A stretch of DNA of 29,280 bases from assembly GCA_018897475.1 (NCBI GenBank), contig JAHIKS010000023.1:1-29280 (forward strand), in the 5' to 3' direction. The position numbers and the translations under genes were made by a program. Below are positions 1-7,276 of this stretch, one piece after another. Each line of letters opens with the position of its first letter. Position 1 is the first letter of the stretch. This DNA is from Candidatus Altarchaeota archaeon (lineage in GTDB: Archaea; Altiarchaeota; Altiarchaeia; IMC4; QMZM01). Under the pieces are notes generated by a model. The model was not told the origin of the DNA, did not search any database, and saw only the letters and a program-made list of their open reading frames with translations.

Positions 1-367
1 GCTCATCTATTACATTATCAATAGTCTCTAACTCTCTCCCAGTTAGTAGATCTAGGTTCGGCTCAGTTTGGGTTATAAATTTCTGTTGAAGATATGTGTG
101 GAAAGGCACCTTACAAAGAGATACTTTACCTTCCTCTTCCATCGATTTGATTACTTCGTTAAAGTGGCGTGGTGCTGGACCTCTTTTTAGTTTCACGTAG
201 GCCTCCCCAGTTAAATAGGTCTCATAACGCTCGTAGTGATTAAAATCAGAAAAATAAAGCATCTTGAAAAGGGTTGTCTTTCCAAAGTTAGATAAGCCAC
301 CGCACTTTTTAATGATATATAGAATAACAGTTTCAAACTTTTCCTTATTAAAGGTAGGGGAATCCAT
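1..367 (-). CDS. Panacea (DUF4065, SocA-like) domain protein, partial at window edge
   Basis: An open frame runs from an ATG at 367-365 off the left edge of the window (about 122 codons seen). The translation has the Panacea/DUF4065 pattern: a helical start, then LYFSDFNHYERY, then TGEAYVKLKRGPAPRHFNE, which matches the family's conserved Y-x-x-D, the G-E-x-Y-x-x-x-x-x-G-P segment and the following helix. Panacea proteins are antitoxins in many toxin-antitoxin pairs and also occur as phage- or island-borne regulators. The partner, if any, would lie outside the window to the left. The upstream side (368-525) shows no second gene. The C-terminus is missing, so an antitoxin role is inference from the family. 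Confidence 0.7.
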   Translation of the reverse strand, partial: MDSPTFNKEKFETVILYIIKKCGGLSNFGKTTLFKMLYFSDFNHYERYETYLTGEAYVKLKRGPAPRHFNEVIKSMEEEGKVSLCKVPFHTYLQQKFITQTEPNLDLLTGRELETIDNVIDE

Positions 368-525
368 TGCGTTATTGGTATATTGGTGGTTGGTTAAGAA
401 AAGCTTTGTGGTAGCAGGGGAAAAGTGTTTCTGATATGCTCCGAGACCATGCTATTTAGTGCGAAGGACTTTCTTTCGTTTTAGTATTTCAACCCCACCC
501 AGTGAGTGGTTTCCAAAGGTTTCGA

Positions 526-599
526 TGCGACCGCCGGGATTTGAACCCGGGTCACTGACTTGGCAAGCCAGAGTGATAGCCAGACTACACTACGATCGC
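526..599 (-). tRNA. tRNA-Gly(GCC)
   Basis: On the minus strand the segment folds as a complete 74-nt tRNA. The acceptor arm GCGATCG pairs with CGGTCGC (one G-T wobble). The anticodon stem CTGGC/GTCAG closes the loop TTGCCAA, giving anticodon GCC. The T arm CCGGG-TTCAAAT-CCCGG is canonical. There is no intron and no encoded CCA; the discriminator is A. It diverges from the aglH-like gene, so the AT-rich 600-649 interval probably holds both promoters. Confidence 0.96.
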
Positions 600-649
600 G
601 TGACGATAGAGATATTATTTAGTATTAGAAATTAATATGTAATCTCAAG

Positions 650-1618
650 ATGTATGAATTCCTACTGGTCCTTCTGGCATCGTTCCTCGTGACATTCGCC
701 TCGACGCCCTGGATAATCCCGAAGCTAAAGAAAGCCCACCTGGTGGGAAAGGACGTGAATAAACCCAGCCAGCCAGAGCTTCCGGAGATGGGCGGGTTCG
801 GTATAGTCTTCGGGCTGAGTGCCGGAATTCTTCTTGCTGTTGCTCTTTTCACATTTTTTCACTCCTTCGGCAACGGCTTCAATCTGGCCTATCTCCTTGC
901 GGCTCTCTCGACTATACTGCTGATGGCACTCATCGGACTCTTTGACGACCTCTTTGCGATGCACCAGGGGATAAAAGCAGTTCTGCCGTTATTCGCATCT
1001 CTACCCCTGGTCGCTGTAAAGGCAGGGGTCACAATGATGACGTTCCCGTTCATAGGGCCAGTGGAATTCGGAATCTTCTATGCGCTGATTCTCATCCCCA
1101 TAGGAATCGCCGGGGCATCCAATGTTACCAATATGCTTGCCGGCTTCAACGGTTCGGAGGCGGGGATGGGTCTGGTTGCCTGTTTGTCACTGGCATTTGT
1201 CGCCTTCCAGCTCGGCAGCGACGAGGCCCTGATTCTGCTGCTGTCCATGTGTGGCGCACTTGCTGCGTTTCTGTTCTATAACTGGTATCCCTCAAAGATT
1301 CTGATAGGTGACATAGGGACCCTGACAGTGGGCGCGGTAATTGCATCTGCCGTAATAATGGGAAATTTCGAAACTCTGGGGGTCATCGTCATAATCCCCT
1401 ACATCCTTGACTTCTTCATAAAGGTAAAAAACAGATTCCCAAGCAAGGGCTGGTGGGGCCAGTACAGGGACGGCAAGCTCTTCAGTCCGGAGAATCCGAT
1501 AAGTCTGTGTCAGTGGATAATGAAGCTGACAGGGGGTATTGCCGAGAAGGACCTCGTTTTGATTCTCATCCTGATAGAATTCCTCTTTGGCATTATTGCG
1601 ATTTCCTTTGTGTTGTAA
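650..1618 (+). CDS. aglH: AglH-like UDP-GlcNAc:dolichyl-phosphate GlcNAc-1-phosphate transferase (MraY/WecA/DPAGT1 family)
   Basis: A 322-residue polytopic membrane protein with about ten hydrophobic segments. It carries the family signatures: PEMGGFG near residue 46, the Mg-binding acidic pair D99-D100 in GLFDD, NVTNMLAGFNG at 158-168, and ILIGDIGTLTVG near 223-234. Enzymes of this family transfer a sugar-1-phosphate from a UDP-sugar to a polyprenyl/dolichyl phosphate at the cytoplasmic face of the membrane. In archaea this is the first step of lipid-linked oligosaccharide assembly for N-glycosylation. The two secreted proteases in this window are dense in N-x-S/T sequons, which fits. The next gene starts one base after the stop, implying co-transcription. 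Exact sugar specificity cannot be read from the sequence. Confidence 0.85.
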   Translation: MYEFLLVLLASFLVTFASTPWIIPKLKKAHLVGKDVNKPSQPELPEMGGFGIVFGLSAGILLAVALFTFFHSFGNGFNLAYLLAALSTILLMALIGLFDDLFAMHQGIKAVLPLFASLPLVAVKAGVTMMTFPFIGPVEFGIFYALILIPIGIAGASNVTNMLAGFNGSEAGMGLVACLSLAFVAFQLGSDEALILLLSMCGALAAFLFYNWYPSKILIGDIGTLTVGAVIASAVIMGNFETLGVIVIIPYILDFFIKVKNRFPSKGWWGQYRDGKLFSPENPISLCQWIMKLTGGIAEKDLVLILILIEFLFGIIAISFVL

Positions 1619-1619
1619 G

Positions 1620-2939
1620 ATGGATAAGAACAGAATCATTGTTGTGGGCGCGGGAATCAGCGGGCTTTTGACCTCGCTGGCACTGGCAAAGGAGGGGAGG
1701 AATGTCCTGGTCCTTGAGAAGAGCTCCGACATTGGAGGGGTGTGCAGGTCCTATGATGTCGACGGCTACCAGGTAGATACCGGACCGCATATAATAACGA
1801 GGGTCGAGAACGGCCCGCTGCGTGAGCTGATGGATATGTATTTCGATGTGGTTCCGAACTTCGTCCCCCACGGTCGCTACTATGTGCGGCTGAATAACAA
1901 GGTAAAGCCGTTCCCCTGGAACCTGCAGGGCTGGTTCAACTTCGATTTAATCCCCCCGGTTGACAGACTGCATCTTGTATCTGCTCTATTCTCGATATCA
2001 TATCTGTTCAAATCGGGGGAGGACCTGTCCAAGAAGTCGGTTGGTGATTTGATTGGCAACAACCTGTGCGATTCTACCATGAGATTCCTGAACTGCCTTT
2101 CCTACTTCATGACCGGGACGTCGATGAAGGAGACTCCAGTTCAGCGGTTTCTGGATGCCCAACACTACAAGAGCCGCTCCAAAAACATCCTGGACAAGCT
2201 CTACAACGTCCTTATGAAGGAGGGTGCAACGGACCAGTTCTACCCCAAGGGGGGAATACAGTCCATAACGAATTCGGTGCTATCTTCCATGCCAAAGGGG
2301 AAAGTCAAGATTAAGACCAACGAGGAGGTCAAGAGCATAGAGGATTCAGACGGGAAAAAGAAGATTCAAACAACAAATGGGGAGTACTCAGCTGAGACCG
2401 TAATCTACTCAGGATTTGCATCGGAACTGCCGGGAATCATCAAGGAGCTTCCGGAAGGATATGGGGATTCCCTCAAGGAATCGCACAGGGCGGACGCCCT
2501 TACAATCTGGCTTGGCCTGAACGAGCAGATGTTTAAGAGGGACGGCTCCGAGATATGGGTGGATTCAGACCCCTACACCTGGGCCGTGCCGGTGTCGAAC
2601 TATGATCCCTCGCTCGCTCCAAAAGGAAAGCAGCTCGTCGGCTTTGCATTCAGGCTGCCCGAAAACTACAAACCAGAGAAGGAGAAGAAAAGAGCGCTAA
2701 ATGCAATCTTTGAAGTAAAGCCAAAGCTTGAAGAGCGCGTGGACATCACGCACTACCAGATTCTTGTGCCCGAGAAGGCAGCATGGACCATAAACACCAA
2801 ATTCACCGGAATCAAAACCCCTGTCAATGGCATCTATCTCGTCGGCACCGACACCGAGAAGAGGAGCATGGGCATAACCAGGGCGTCCTATTCGGTTCTG
2901 AACCTGCTCTCGGTTCTGAAAGAAGAGAGGGTTATCTAG
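1620..2939 (+). CDS. FAD-dependent oxidoreductase of the amine oxidase/phytoene desaturase fold
   Basis: I chose the ATG at 1620, one base after the aglH stop, giving 439 residues. A start 33 bases earlier would overlap that gene and add a segment that does not precede a dinucleotide fold. The N-terminus is a classic Rossmann motif, IIVVGAGISG at 6-15, followed by VLVLEKSSDIGG, the acidic residue that binds ribose and the glycine pair. The C-terminal FAD segment is GIYLVGTDTEKRSMG. This is the architecture of protoporphyrinogen oxidase, phytoene desaturase and related NAD(P)/FAD enzymes. The substrate is unknown. Tight coupling to the polyprenyl-phosphate sugar transferase makes a lipid-carrier, isoprenoid or nucleotide-sugar substrate plausible, but that is inference. 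Confidence 0.8.
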   Translation: MDKNRIIVVGAGISGLLTSLALAKEGRNVLVLEKSSDIGGVCRSYDVDGYQVDTGPHIITRVENGPLRELMDMYFDVVPNFVPHGRYYVRLNNKVKPFPWNLQGWFNFDLIPPVDRLHLVSALFSISYLFKSGEDLSKKSVGDLIGNNLCDSTMRFLNCLSYFMTGTSMKETPVQRFLDAQHYKSRSKNILDKLYNVLMKEGATDQFYPKGGIQSITNSVLSSMPKGKVKIKTNEEVKSIEDSDGKKKIQTTNGEYSAETVIYSGFASELPGIIKELPEGYGDSLKESHRADALTIWLGLNEQMFKRDGSEIWVDSDPYTWAVPVSNYDPSLAPKGKQLVGFAFRLPENYKPEKEKKRALNAIFEVKPKLEERVDITHYQILVPEKAAWTINTKFTGIKTPVNGIYLVGTDTEKRSMGITRASYSVLNLLSVLKEERVI

Positions 2940-2965
2940 GTCAGTCGTGCTCTCAAAAAGCATTT

Positions 2966-2975
2966 GGTTTTTATA
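2966..2975 (+). promoter_or_regulatory. TATA-like element for the small-peptide strip
   Basis: The T-rich run ending in TTTTTATA lies 75-150 bp before the first small ORFs, in an otherwise unremarkable spacer after the oxidoreductase. A transcript starting about 25 bp downstream would include the hairpin at 3014-3030 in its leader. Confidence 0.4.
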
Positions 2976-3013
2976 CTGGTAAGTAAAATAAAGTATTGCA
3001 ATATTTTTTCCAT

Positions 3014-3030
3014 ACCGGCAAACAGCCGGT
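3014..3030 (+). repeat. Perfect 6-bp inverted repeat (leader hairpin)
   Basis: ACCGGC and GCCGGT flank a 5-nt loop (aaaca). It sits directly before a purine-rich GGGAGGAG ribosome-binding sequence and a possible leader ORF, where a stem could influence translation. There is no T-tract after it, so it does not look like a terminator. Confidence 0.5.
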
Positions 3031-3045
3031 GCGGGAGGAGTTTGA

Positions 3046-3096
3046 ATGATGAATCTATGTCTGTGCTTTGGGCGGCGCTCTATTTCTATAGCTTGA
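3046..3096 (+). CDS. Possible 16-aa leader peptide
   Basis: A very short frame (tandem ATG ATG, stop TGA at 3094-3096) preceded by the strong Shine-Dalgarno-like GGGAGGAG with 5-nt spacing. The peptide is Cys- and Arg-containing with no recognisable motif. The ribosome-binding sequence is the only real support. It could be a leader for the two small ORFs that follow or a chance frame. Confidence 0.25.
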   Translation: MMNLCLCFGRRSISIA

Positions 3097-3117
3097 ACTA
3101 CCAATGAGGTGAGCTCT

Positions 3118-3261
3118 ATGGACCCTAAAAACAAACACAAGGACGGTGTAAAAAGAGATATACAGAACTTGAGTCGTATGGAGGACCACAACTACGATGA
3201 CGAAATGTGGGATGATGACGAGGATGACACATATGAGGAATGCTACACTGAAGAATGGTAG
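3118..3261 (+). CDS. Small acidic protein, 47 aa, hypothetical
   Basis: The ATG at 3118 is preceded by GAGGTGAG at good spacing. The product starts with a short Lys-rich stretch (MDPKNKHKDGVKRD) and then becomes strongly acidic and aromatic: NYDDEMWDDDEDDTYEE and ending CYTEEW. No family is recognised. The composition suggests a small metal- or cation-binding or disordered partner protein. It is followed 17 bases later by a 14-aa Lys-rich ORF, so the two could be translated together. It stands alone between the oxidoreductase and a terminator. Confidence 0.5.
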   Translation: MDPKNKHKDGVKRDIQNLSRMEDHNYDDEMWDDDEDDTYEECYTEEW

Positions 3262-3278
3262 CATTAAAGGTAAAGCAA

Positions 3279-3323
3279 ATGGCAACTAAAAAAGGAAAGG
3301 CAACTAAAAAGAAGAAGAAATAG
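3279..3323 (+). CDS. Lys-rich 14-aa peptide
   Basis: The frame encodes MATKKGKATKKKKK, with a weak purine-rich AAAGGTAAAG before the ATG. Nine of the 14 residues are Lys, opposite in charge to the acidic 47-aa protein just upstream. It may be a genuine micro-protein, comparable to the basic tails of nucleic-acid-binding proteins, or a chance frame in A-rich sequence. Its start follows the preceding stop by 17 bases and it is followed by a terminator about 45 bases on. Confidence 0.35.
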   Translation: MATKKGKATKKKKK

Positions 3324-3366
3324 TGCCAACAGGATAGCGTCATAGATTACGATAGACTATAAGGGT

Positions 3367-3396
3367 GGGGGTTTTATAACCCCCTGCCAATTTTTT
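3367..3396 (+). terminator. Hairpin plus T-tract terminator
   Basis: GGGGGTT and AACCCCC form a 7-bp stem with a TTAT loop (3367-3384), followed within 7 bases by a TTTTTT run. It closes the small-peptide transcription unit before the DUF2080 gene. Confidence 0.65.
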
Positions 3397-3462
3397 CATC
3401 TATAATCTCTGCAGGTTTTTCAGCACGCTTCTTGAACCCGCCAGAATCAAGAACCGATACCT

Positions 3463-3471
3463 TTTTATACT
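3463..3471 (+). promoter_or_regulatory. TATA box for the DUF2080 gene
   Basis: TTTTTATAC lies about 27 bp before the ATG at 3494, the geometry of a leaderless archaeal transcript. The spacer is a run of alternating AT repeats. Confidence 0.55.
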
Positions 3472-3493
3472 TAGATATATATAAATATATATA

Positions 3494-3646
3494 ATGAAGA
3501 AGGGCGATATAGTCCGGGTGGACATAGGAGTCAGCGACGTGCGAAAGAAAAGGGCCATGGAGTTCGGCACAGGAGCCCACATAACCGTCCCGTTAAAGTG
3601 GCTGGGCCGCAATGTAATCGCTATACTGAGCGAGGAAAAACCGTAA
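3494..3646 (+). CDS. DUF2080 family transposon-encoded small protein
   Basis: Fifty residues. The C-terminal half, FGTGAHITVPLKWLGRN followed by VIAIL, matches the DUF2080 pattern (a Gly-x-Gly-Ala, then V-P-x-x-W-x-G-x-x-V). Proteins of this family are small beta-rich, possibly AbrB-like or RNA-binding polypeptides found beside archaeal transposases. No transposase lies next to it here, so it looks like a solitary remnant or a domesticated copy. A TATA box about 27 bp upstream and the absence of a Shine-Dalgarno suggest leaderless expression. The function is not known. Confidence 0.6.
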   Translation: MKKGDIVRVDIGVSDVRKKRAMEFGTGAHITVPLKWLGRNVIAILSEEKP

Positions 3647-3688
3647 TCTATTTAAACCCAAATCGACCTTATCACTATTACCACCAAA

Positions 3689-4459
3689 ATGGTAGCGACC
3701 GATGCCAATATCGCGAATCAGGAGATTCGCAAAACATCATTCCCGCACGGAATGATGGAAAGCTCGTTCTGGAAGGACACCCTCTATGAGGTAATTGGCC
3801 AGATGGACCCCTGGGACATCGACATATCCGAGCTTGCTACCGAATACGCCTCCAAGGTTGAACAGATGGAGGACATGAACTTCACGATTCCCGCAAACGT
3901 TGTCATTGTTACTGCCGTTCTCCTGCGGATGAAAGCAGACATTGTCGGCAACATTCCCATAAGCATGGATGAGTTCAGGCCCGATTTTCTTGAGGGGGAC
4001 TTCGACCTGTTCGGTGAATTAGACCCCTCGGCCTTTTCCTCTGTGGGCGACACGCTCAAGAGCGAGGTCATGGGAGAGGACGGTCTTCCAATAAAGGTCA
4101 ATCCAAAGAGGATTGTGAAAAGAAGGGTAACCGCAGCCGAGCTGATTAACGCAATCCAGGGGGTCCTGGAGGAAAAGACCCTCAAGCAGAAGCTGAAGAA
4201 GGAAGGCAACGGAAACGGCAACGGAAAGAAGGTCATGGAGATTACAATAGAGGCCAACATAACCGAGCTCATAGAGGAGACCTACAAAAGGGTGATGGAA
4301 CTCATAGCCTCCAAGGATGTGGCCCTGTTCTCGGAGATGGCCAACAGCCTGGACGAGAAGATTTCGACCCTGATGTCCTTACTCTATCTATCAAACAACC
4401 AGAAGGTGAAACTTGAGCAGGAACATCTCTACGAGGAGATATTCATAAAATGCGCTTAG
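3689..4459 (+). CDS. scpA: ScpA, kleisin subunit of the SMC-ScpAB condensin
   Basis: A 256-residue kleisin. It has the family's helical N-terminus (WKDTLYEVIGQMDPWDIDI, then YASKVEQMEDMNF), the conserved VVIVTAVLLRMKADIV segment that contacts the SMC neck, an acidic variable linker with a Gly/Asn/Lys low-complexity stretch near residues 170-178, and a C-terminal winged-helix-like segment (FSEMANSLDEKISTLMSLLYL) that binds the SMC head. It bridges SMC heads in chromosome condensation and segregation. ScpB is not adjacent. A TATA-like CTATTTAAA sits about 38 bp upstream. The stop lies 17 bases inside the convergent GlyRS gene, so the two 3' ends overlap. Confidence 0.85.
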   Translation: MVATDANIANQEIRKTSFPHGMMESSFWKDTLYEVIGQMDPWDIDISELATEYASKVEQMEDMNFTIPANVVIVTAVLLRMKADIVGNIPISMDEFRPDFLEGDFDLFGELDPSAFSSVGDTLKSEVMGEDGLPIKVNPKRIVKRRVTAAELINAIQGVLEEKTLKQKLKKEGNGNGNGKKVMEITIEANITELIEETYKRVMELIASKDVALFSEMANSLDEKISTLMSLLYLSNNQKVKLEQEHLYEEIFIKCA

Positions 4460-5879
4460 AGAGTTCCTCAATCTTTACTCTCTCCTGCTTCTTGGAATCC
4501 CTGTCCCTGACAGTTACTGTGCCGTCCTCCAGAGTATCGTAGTCTATGGTTATGCAGGAGGGAATCCCTATCTCGTCCGCTCTTGCATACCTCCTGCCGA
4601 TGCTGCCCCCCTTGTCGTAGAGGGCGAATATCCTGGCCTGTTTCAGAGAATTGAAGATTTCCCTTGCCTTCTCCGGAATCTTGTCCTTGTTGACCAGCGG
4701 GAAGACCGCAGCCTGGTAGGGTGCCGTCCTCTTCGGAAATTTAAAATAGGTGCCCCTGTCGTCCTCGGCGTAACAGGATTCTATGACGCAGTAAACGGGC
4801 CTGTCGACTCCATAGGCAATCTCAATGACGTGGGGGATGAATTTCTTGCCGTCGATGTTGACCTCCATGCTCTGGCCGCTGAGATCCTGATGAGCTTTCA
4901 AATCATAGTCCGTCCTGTCCGATATCCCGACCAGCTCCACCCGGCCGAAGTCCCCGGACTGGAACTCCACGTCCCAGGTGTCGGTGGAGTAGAATGCCCG
5001 TTCTTCGTCTCTATGCTGCCTGAGCTTCAGCCTCTTGGGGTCTATCCCCATGGCCTCGAATAGCTGCAATGCCCTCCCCAGGTGGTAGGCGATGAGCCGG
5101 GACTTTATCACTCCCTTCTTGACGGCATCGCCAAGAGACGTATCGGACTCCTTGTCGTTCTTGTCGAGAATTCTAACCTTTATCTTAGAAACGTTCTTGA
5201 ATTCCTCGGTATCCTTTTCATCGGGGTCCACGAAAATCTGAATCTCGGCCTGGTTGAACTCCCGCAACCTTATAACGCCCTGCCTTGGCGATATCTCGTT
5301 CCTGAACGAGCGACCTATCTGCAGCACTCCAAGGGGGAGCTTCTTCCTGCCGATTTCCCACAGGCGCCTGAAGGCGAGGTATGTAGTCTGCGCGGTCTCG
5401 GGCCTGAGGTAGGATGTCTTCTTCTCTTTCCCGGGGCCCACAGAGGTCTGGAACATGAGGTTGTAGTTGTAAATCTTGTCAAGCTCGCCCTTGCATTTGG
5501 GACAGCTGATTTTCTCTTTTTCTATTAGGGCCTCAAGCTCCTTGATGCCGAGACCGTCGACTGCCTTCTTGAGGTGCGCCTCCACGAGGTGGTCCGCTCT
5601 GTAAGGGGCACCGCACTTCTTGCATTCTGTCATGAGGTCGGCGAAATTCTCAATATGTCCTGATGCAACCCACACCTCCTCGGGTGAGAGGGTGGGGCAC
5701 TCGACCTCCATGAAGCCCTCGTCAATGACATAGAATTCCCGTATCAGGTTCTCGACGTTCTCCTTTATCCTCTTTCCCACCGGGCCATAGTCGTAGAATC
5801 CTGCAAGCCCGCCGTAGATTTCAAAGGAGGGGTAGATTATACCTCTCCTCTTCGAGATGTCCAGTATCTTGTCCTGCAT
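4443..5879 (-). CDS. glyS: Glycyl-tRNA synthetase, archaeal/eukaryotic alpha2 class II type
   Basis: 478 residues. Class II motif 2 is SFRNEISPRQGVIRLREF at 191-208. Motif 3 lies in PHVIEIAYGVDRPVY. The N-terminal GlyRS signature YPSFEIYGGLAGFYDYGP is at residues 16-33. A zinc-binding pair of CxxC units (C86/C89 and C126/C129) is present. A C-terminal anticodon-binding domain starts at AAVFPLVNKDKIPEKA. It charges tRNA-Gly; a tRNA-Gly(GCC) gene is in this window. It is the last gene of the minus-strand corA-mscS-mscS-glyS run, starting one base after the preceding stop. The 3' end overlaps convergent scpA by 17 bp. The protein is shorter than forms with a long insertion but all core motifs are intact. 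Confidence 0.95.
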   Translation of the reverse strand: MQDKILDISKRRGIIYPSFEIYGGLAGFYDYGPVGKRIKENVENLIREFYVIDEGFMEVECPTLSPEEVWVASGHIENFADLMTECKKCGAPYRADHLVEAHLKKAVDGLGIKELEALIEKEKISCPKCKGELDKIYNYNLMFQTSVGPGKEKKTSYLRPETAQTTYLAFRRLWEIGRKKLPLGVLQIGRSFRNEISPRQGVIRLREFNQAEIQIFVDPDEKDTEEFKNVSKIKVRILDKNDKESDTSLGDAVKKGVIKSRLIAYHLGRALQLFEAMGIDPKRLKLRQHRDEERAFYSTDTWDVEFQSGDFGRVELVGISDRTDYDLKAHQDLSGQSMEVNIDGKKFIPHVIEIAYGVDRPVYCVIESCYAEDDRGTYFKFPKRTAPYQAAVFPLVNKDKIPEKAREIFNSLKQARIFALYDKGGSIGRRYARADEIGIPSCITIDYDTLEDGTVTVRDRDSKKQERVKIEELSKRIL

Positions 5880-5880
5880 T

Positions 5881-6402
5881 TTACTTCTTCTTCCTGCCGT
5901 AGTTGTGTATGGGGCTCTTCAGAAGGCTGGAGTTAGGTATCAGCACGGGAACTTCCTCGTCAGTGACCACCTCCGTCGTTCTCAGCGCGATGTCCTTCAC
6001 CGTCCCCGTAATTCCGGCGGCCATTATCCTGTCACCTATAGTGAACGGCCTGTCGACTGCAATCAGGATTCCTGACAGCATGTTCGAGAGTATGTCCTGC
6101 GAGGCGTATCCTATTGCAAAACCGAGGACAGCAGCCCCAGTAAGTAGGCCATAGAGTGCATCCTTCACATCGAATATGTAGAGTATCGCAACGAGGGCCG
6201 CCGTGTAGATTACGTACCTTATGGCGTTCTTTATCAGCTTGTGCGTGCCCTTGGACAGCTCGACCTGCCCTATGTGGTCGTCGAGCTTTCTTATCGAGGG
6301 TTTCATCACAATGATGGCAATCTTTGCGGCTATGATAACTATGATGCTGTAAACTATCTTCATGACAATACCTAGGTTATCCATAATAATCTGAGTGTCC
6401 AT
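5881..6402 (-). CDS. Small MscS-family mechanosensitive channel
   Basis: 173 residues. It has two or three N-terminal membrane segments and then the pore-lining MscS helix, GAAVLGFAIGYASQDILSNMLSG (small residues every third or fourth position). The beta domain follows: DRPFTIGDRIMAAGITGTVKDIALRTTEV and LIPNSSLL. The usual C-terminal alpha/beta vestibule domain is lacking; the protein stops soon after the beta domain in a basic tail, GRKKK. MscS channels release solutes under hypo-osmotic shock. It starts two bases after the stop of another mscS gene and ends next to glyS, so it is translationally coupled. It may form heteromers with the upstream paralogue, which is inference. Confidence 0.85.
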   Translation of the reverse strand: MDTQIIMDNLGIVMKIVYSIIVIIAAKIAIIVMKPSIRKLDDHIGQVELSKGTHKLIKNAIRYVIYTAALVAILYIFDVKDALYGLLTGAAVLGFAIGYASQDILSNMLSGILIAVDRPFTIGDRIMAAGITGTVKDIALRTTEVVTDEEVPVLIPNSSLLKSPIHNYGRKKK

Positions 6403-6403
6403 T

Positions 6404-7276
6404 CTAATCCAGTTTAATCTTCTCCTTCCTGAATCTATTTAGTAGTGAATCTAAAAATTCGGACACTATCTCGTCCCTCTTCTCCACCTCCCTTATCCAG
6501 ATTCTTGCGCTGAGGATTATCTGTGAGTCCGAGACTTCCGATATCAGCACCCTTGGCCTGAACCGCTTCATGTCGGGGGCGCTATCGAAGAGCTTCTGGA
6601 TGTGGGGCAGCTTCAGCGTCATGACGACGTTGCTTTTTTCCTCCCTCGTGACAAGGGGGAGAATCCTCTTGTTCTCGTTCGCTGTTTCGAGGATAATATC
6701 CTTGATTTTTTCATAGTTTGAGGTATAGGGGACCTTCATCTGCACCGGGACTTCCAGAAAACCGGCCCGGCTGTAGTTTATAATCTTCGAGGTTATAAGA
6801 AGGGAGTTTGGTATGTATATGAGCCTGGCGTCCCTGTCCCTCATCACGGTCTTCATCAGCTTTATGTCCCTCACCCTATTCATGCCGGTCAGGGGTATCC
6901 CGCCGACCTCGACCCAGTCGCCAATCTGGATGGGCCGGTCTATGGCGATTATTATCCCCGCCATGACGTTTTGTATTATCTGCTGCGAGGAGAACGCGAT
7001 TGCGACCGTTAGTATCCCCAGTGATGCTGCGAATGCAGTAATGTCAAGGCCAAGGACATGGTAAAGGCCGTAATACAGGCCCGCTACGATGATTGAGTAT
7101 TCCAGCAGCCGCGACAATGGCTTCGAGTTGCTCTCGGGCAGCCTGCTGTCCAGAAATCTTCTTGACAGGATATAAACCGTGCTTCCCAGCGAAAGTGTCG
7201 CGATGAAGACAAACAGGAATACCAGCAAATCCACCAGCGTTACGCTGCCTATCAGAAAGGAATCCTCTGCCATCAT
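6404..7276 (-). CDS. MscS-family mechanosensitive channel
   Basis: I chose the ATG at 7276 (MMAEDSFLIG), which overlaps the corA stop in an ATGA. A start at 7363 would place 29 residues inside corA in another frame. The product is about 290 residues: three or four N-terminal membrane helices, a pore helix around ASLGILTVAIAFSSQQIIQN, and a beta domain with DRPIQIGDWVEVGGIPLTG, YIPNSLL and TSKIINYSR. A full C-terminal alpha/beta domain ends FRKEKIKLD. Unlike its short downstream neighbour it has the whole vestibule. Overlapping stop and start with corA argues for one message. Confidence 0.88.
   Translation of the reverse strand: MMAEDSFLIGSVTLVDLLVFLFVFIATLSLGSTVYILSRRFLDSRLPESNSKPLSRLLEYSIIVAGLYYGLYHVLGLDITAFAASLGILTVAIAFSSQQIIQNVMAGIIIAIDRPIQIGDWVEVGGIPLTGMNRVRDIKLMKTVMRDRDARLIYIPNSLLITSKIINYSRAGFLEVPVQMKVPYTSNYEKIKDIILETANENKRILPLVTREEKSNVVMTLKLPHIQKLFDSAPDMKRFRPRVLISEVSDSQIILSARIWIREVEKRDEIVSEFLDSLLNRFRKEKIKLD

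Noticed and set aside
1587..1619. Upstream start for the FAD oxidoreductase
   Set aside because: It lies within the aglH-like gene and adds residues before the nucleotide-binding strand that normally begins near the N-terminus.
3374..3580. Minus-strand 68-aa and 70-aa frames around the DUF2080 gene
   Set aside because: They oppose the better supported DUF2080 frame and run through its TATA region and the terminator.
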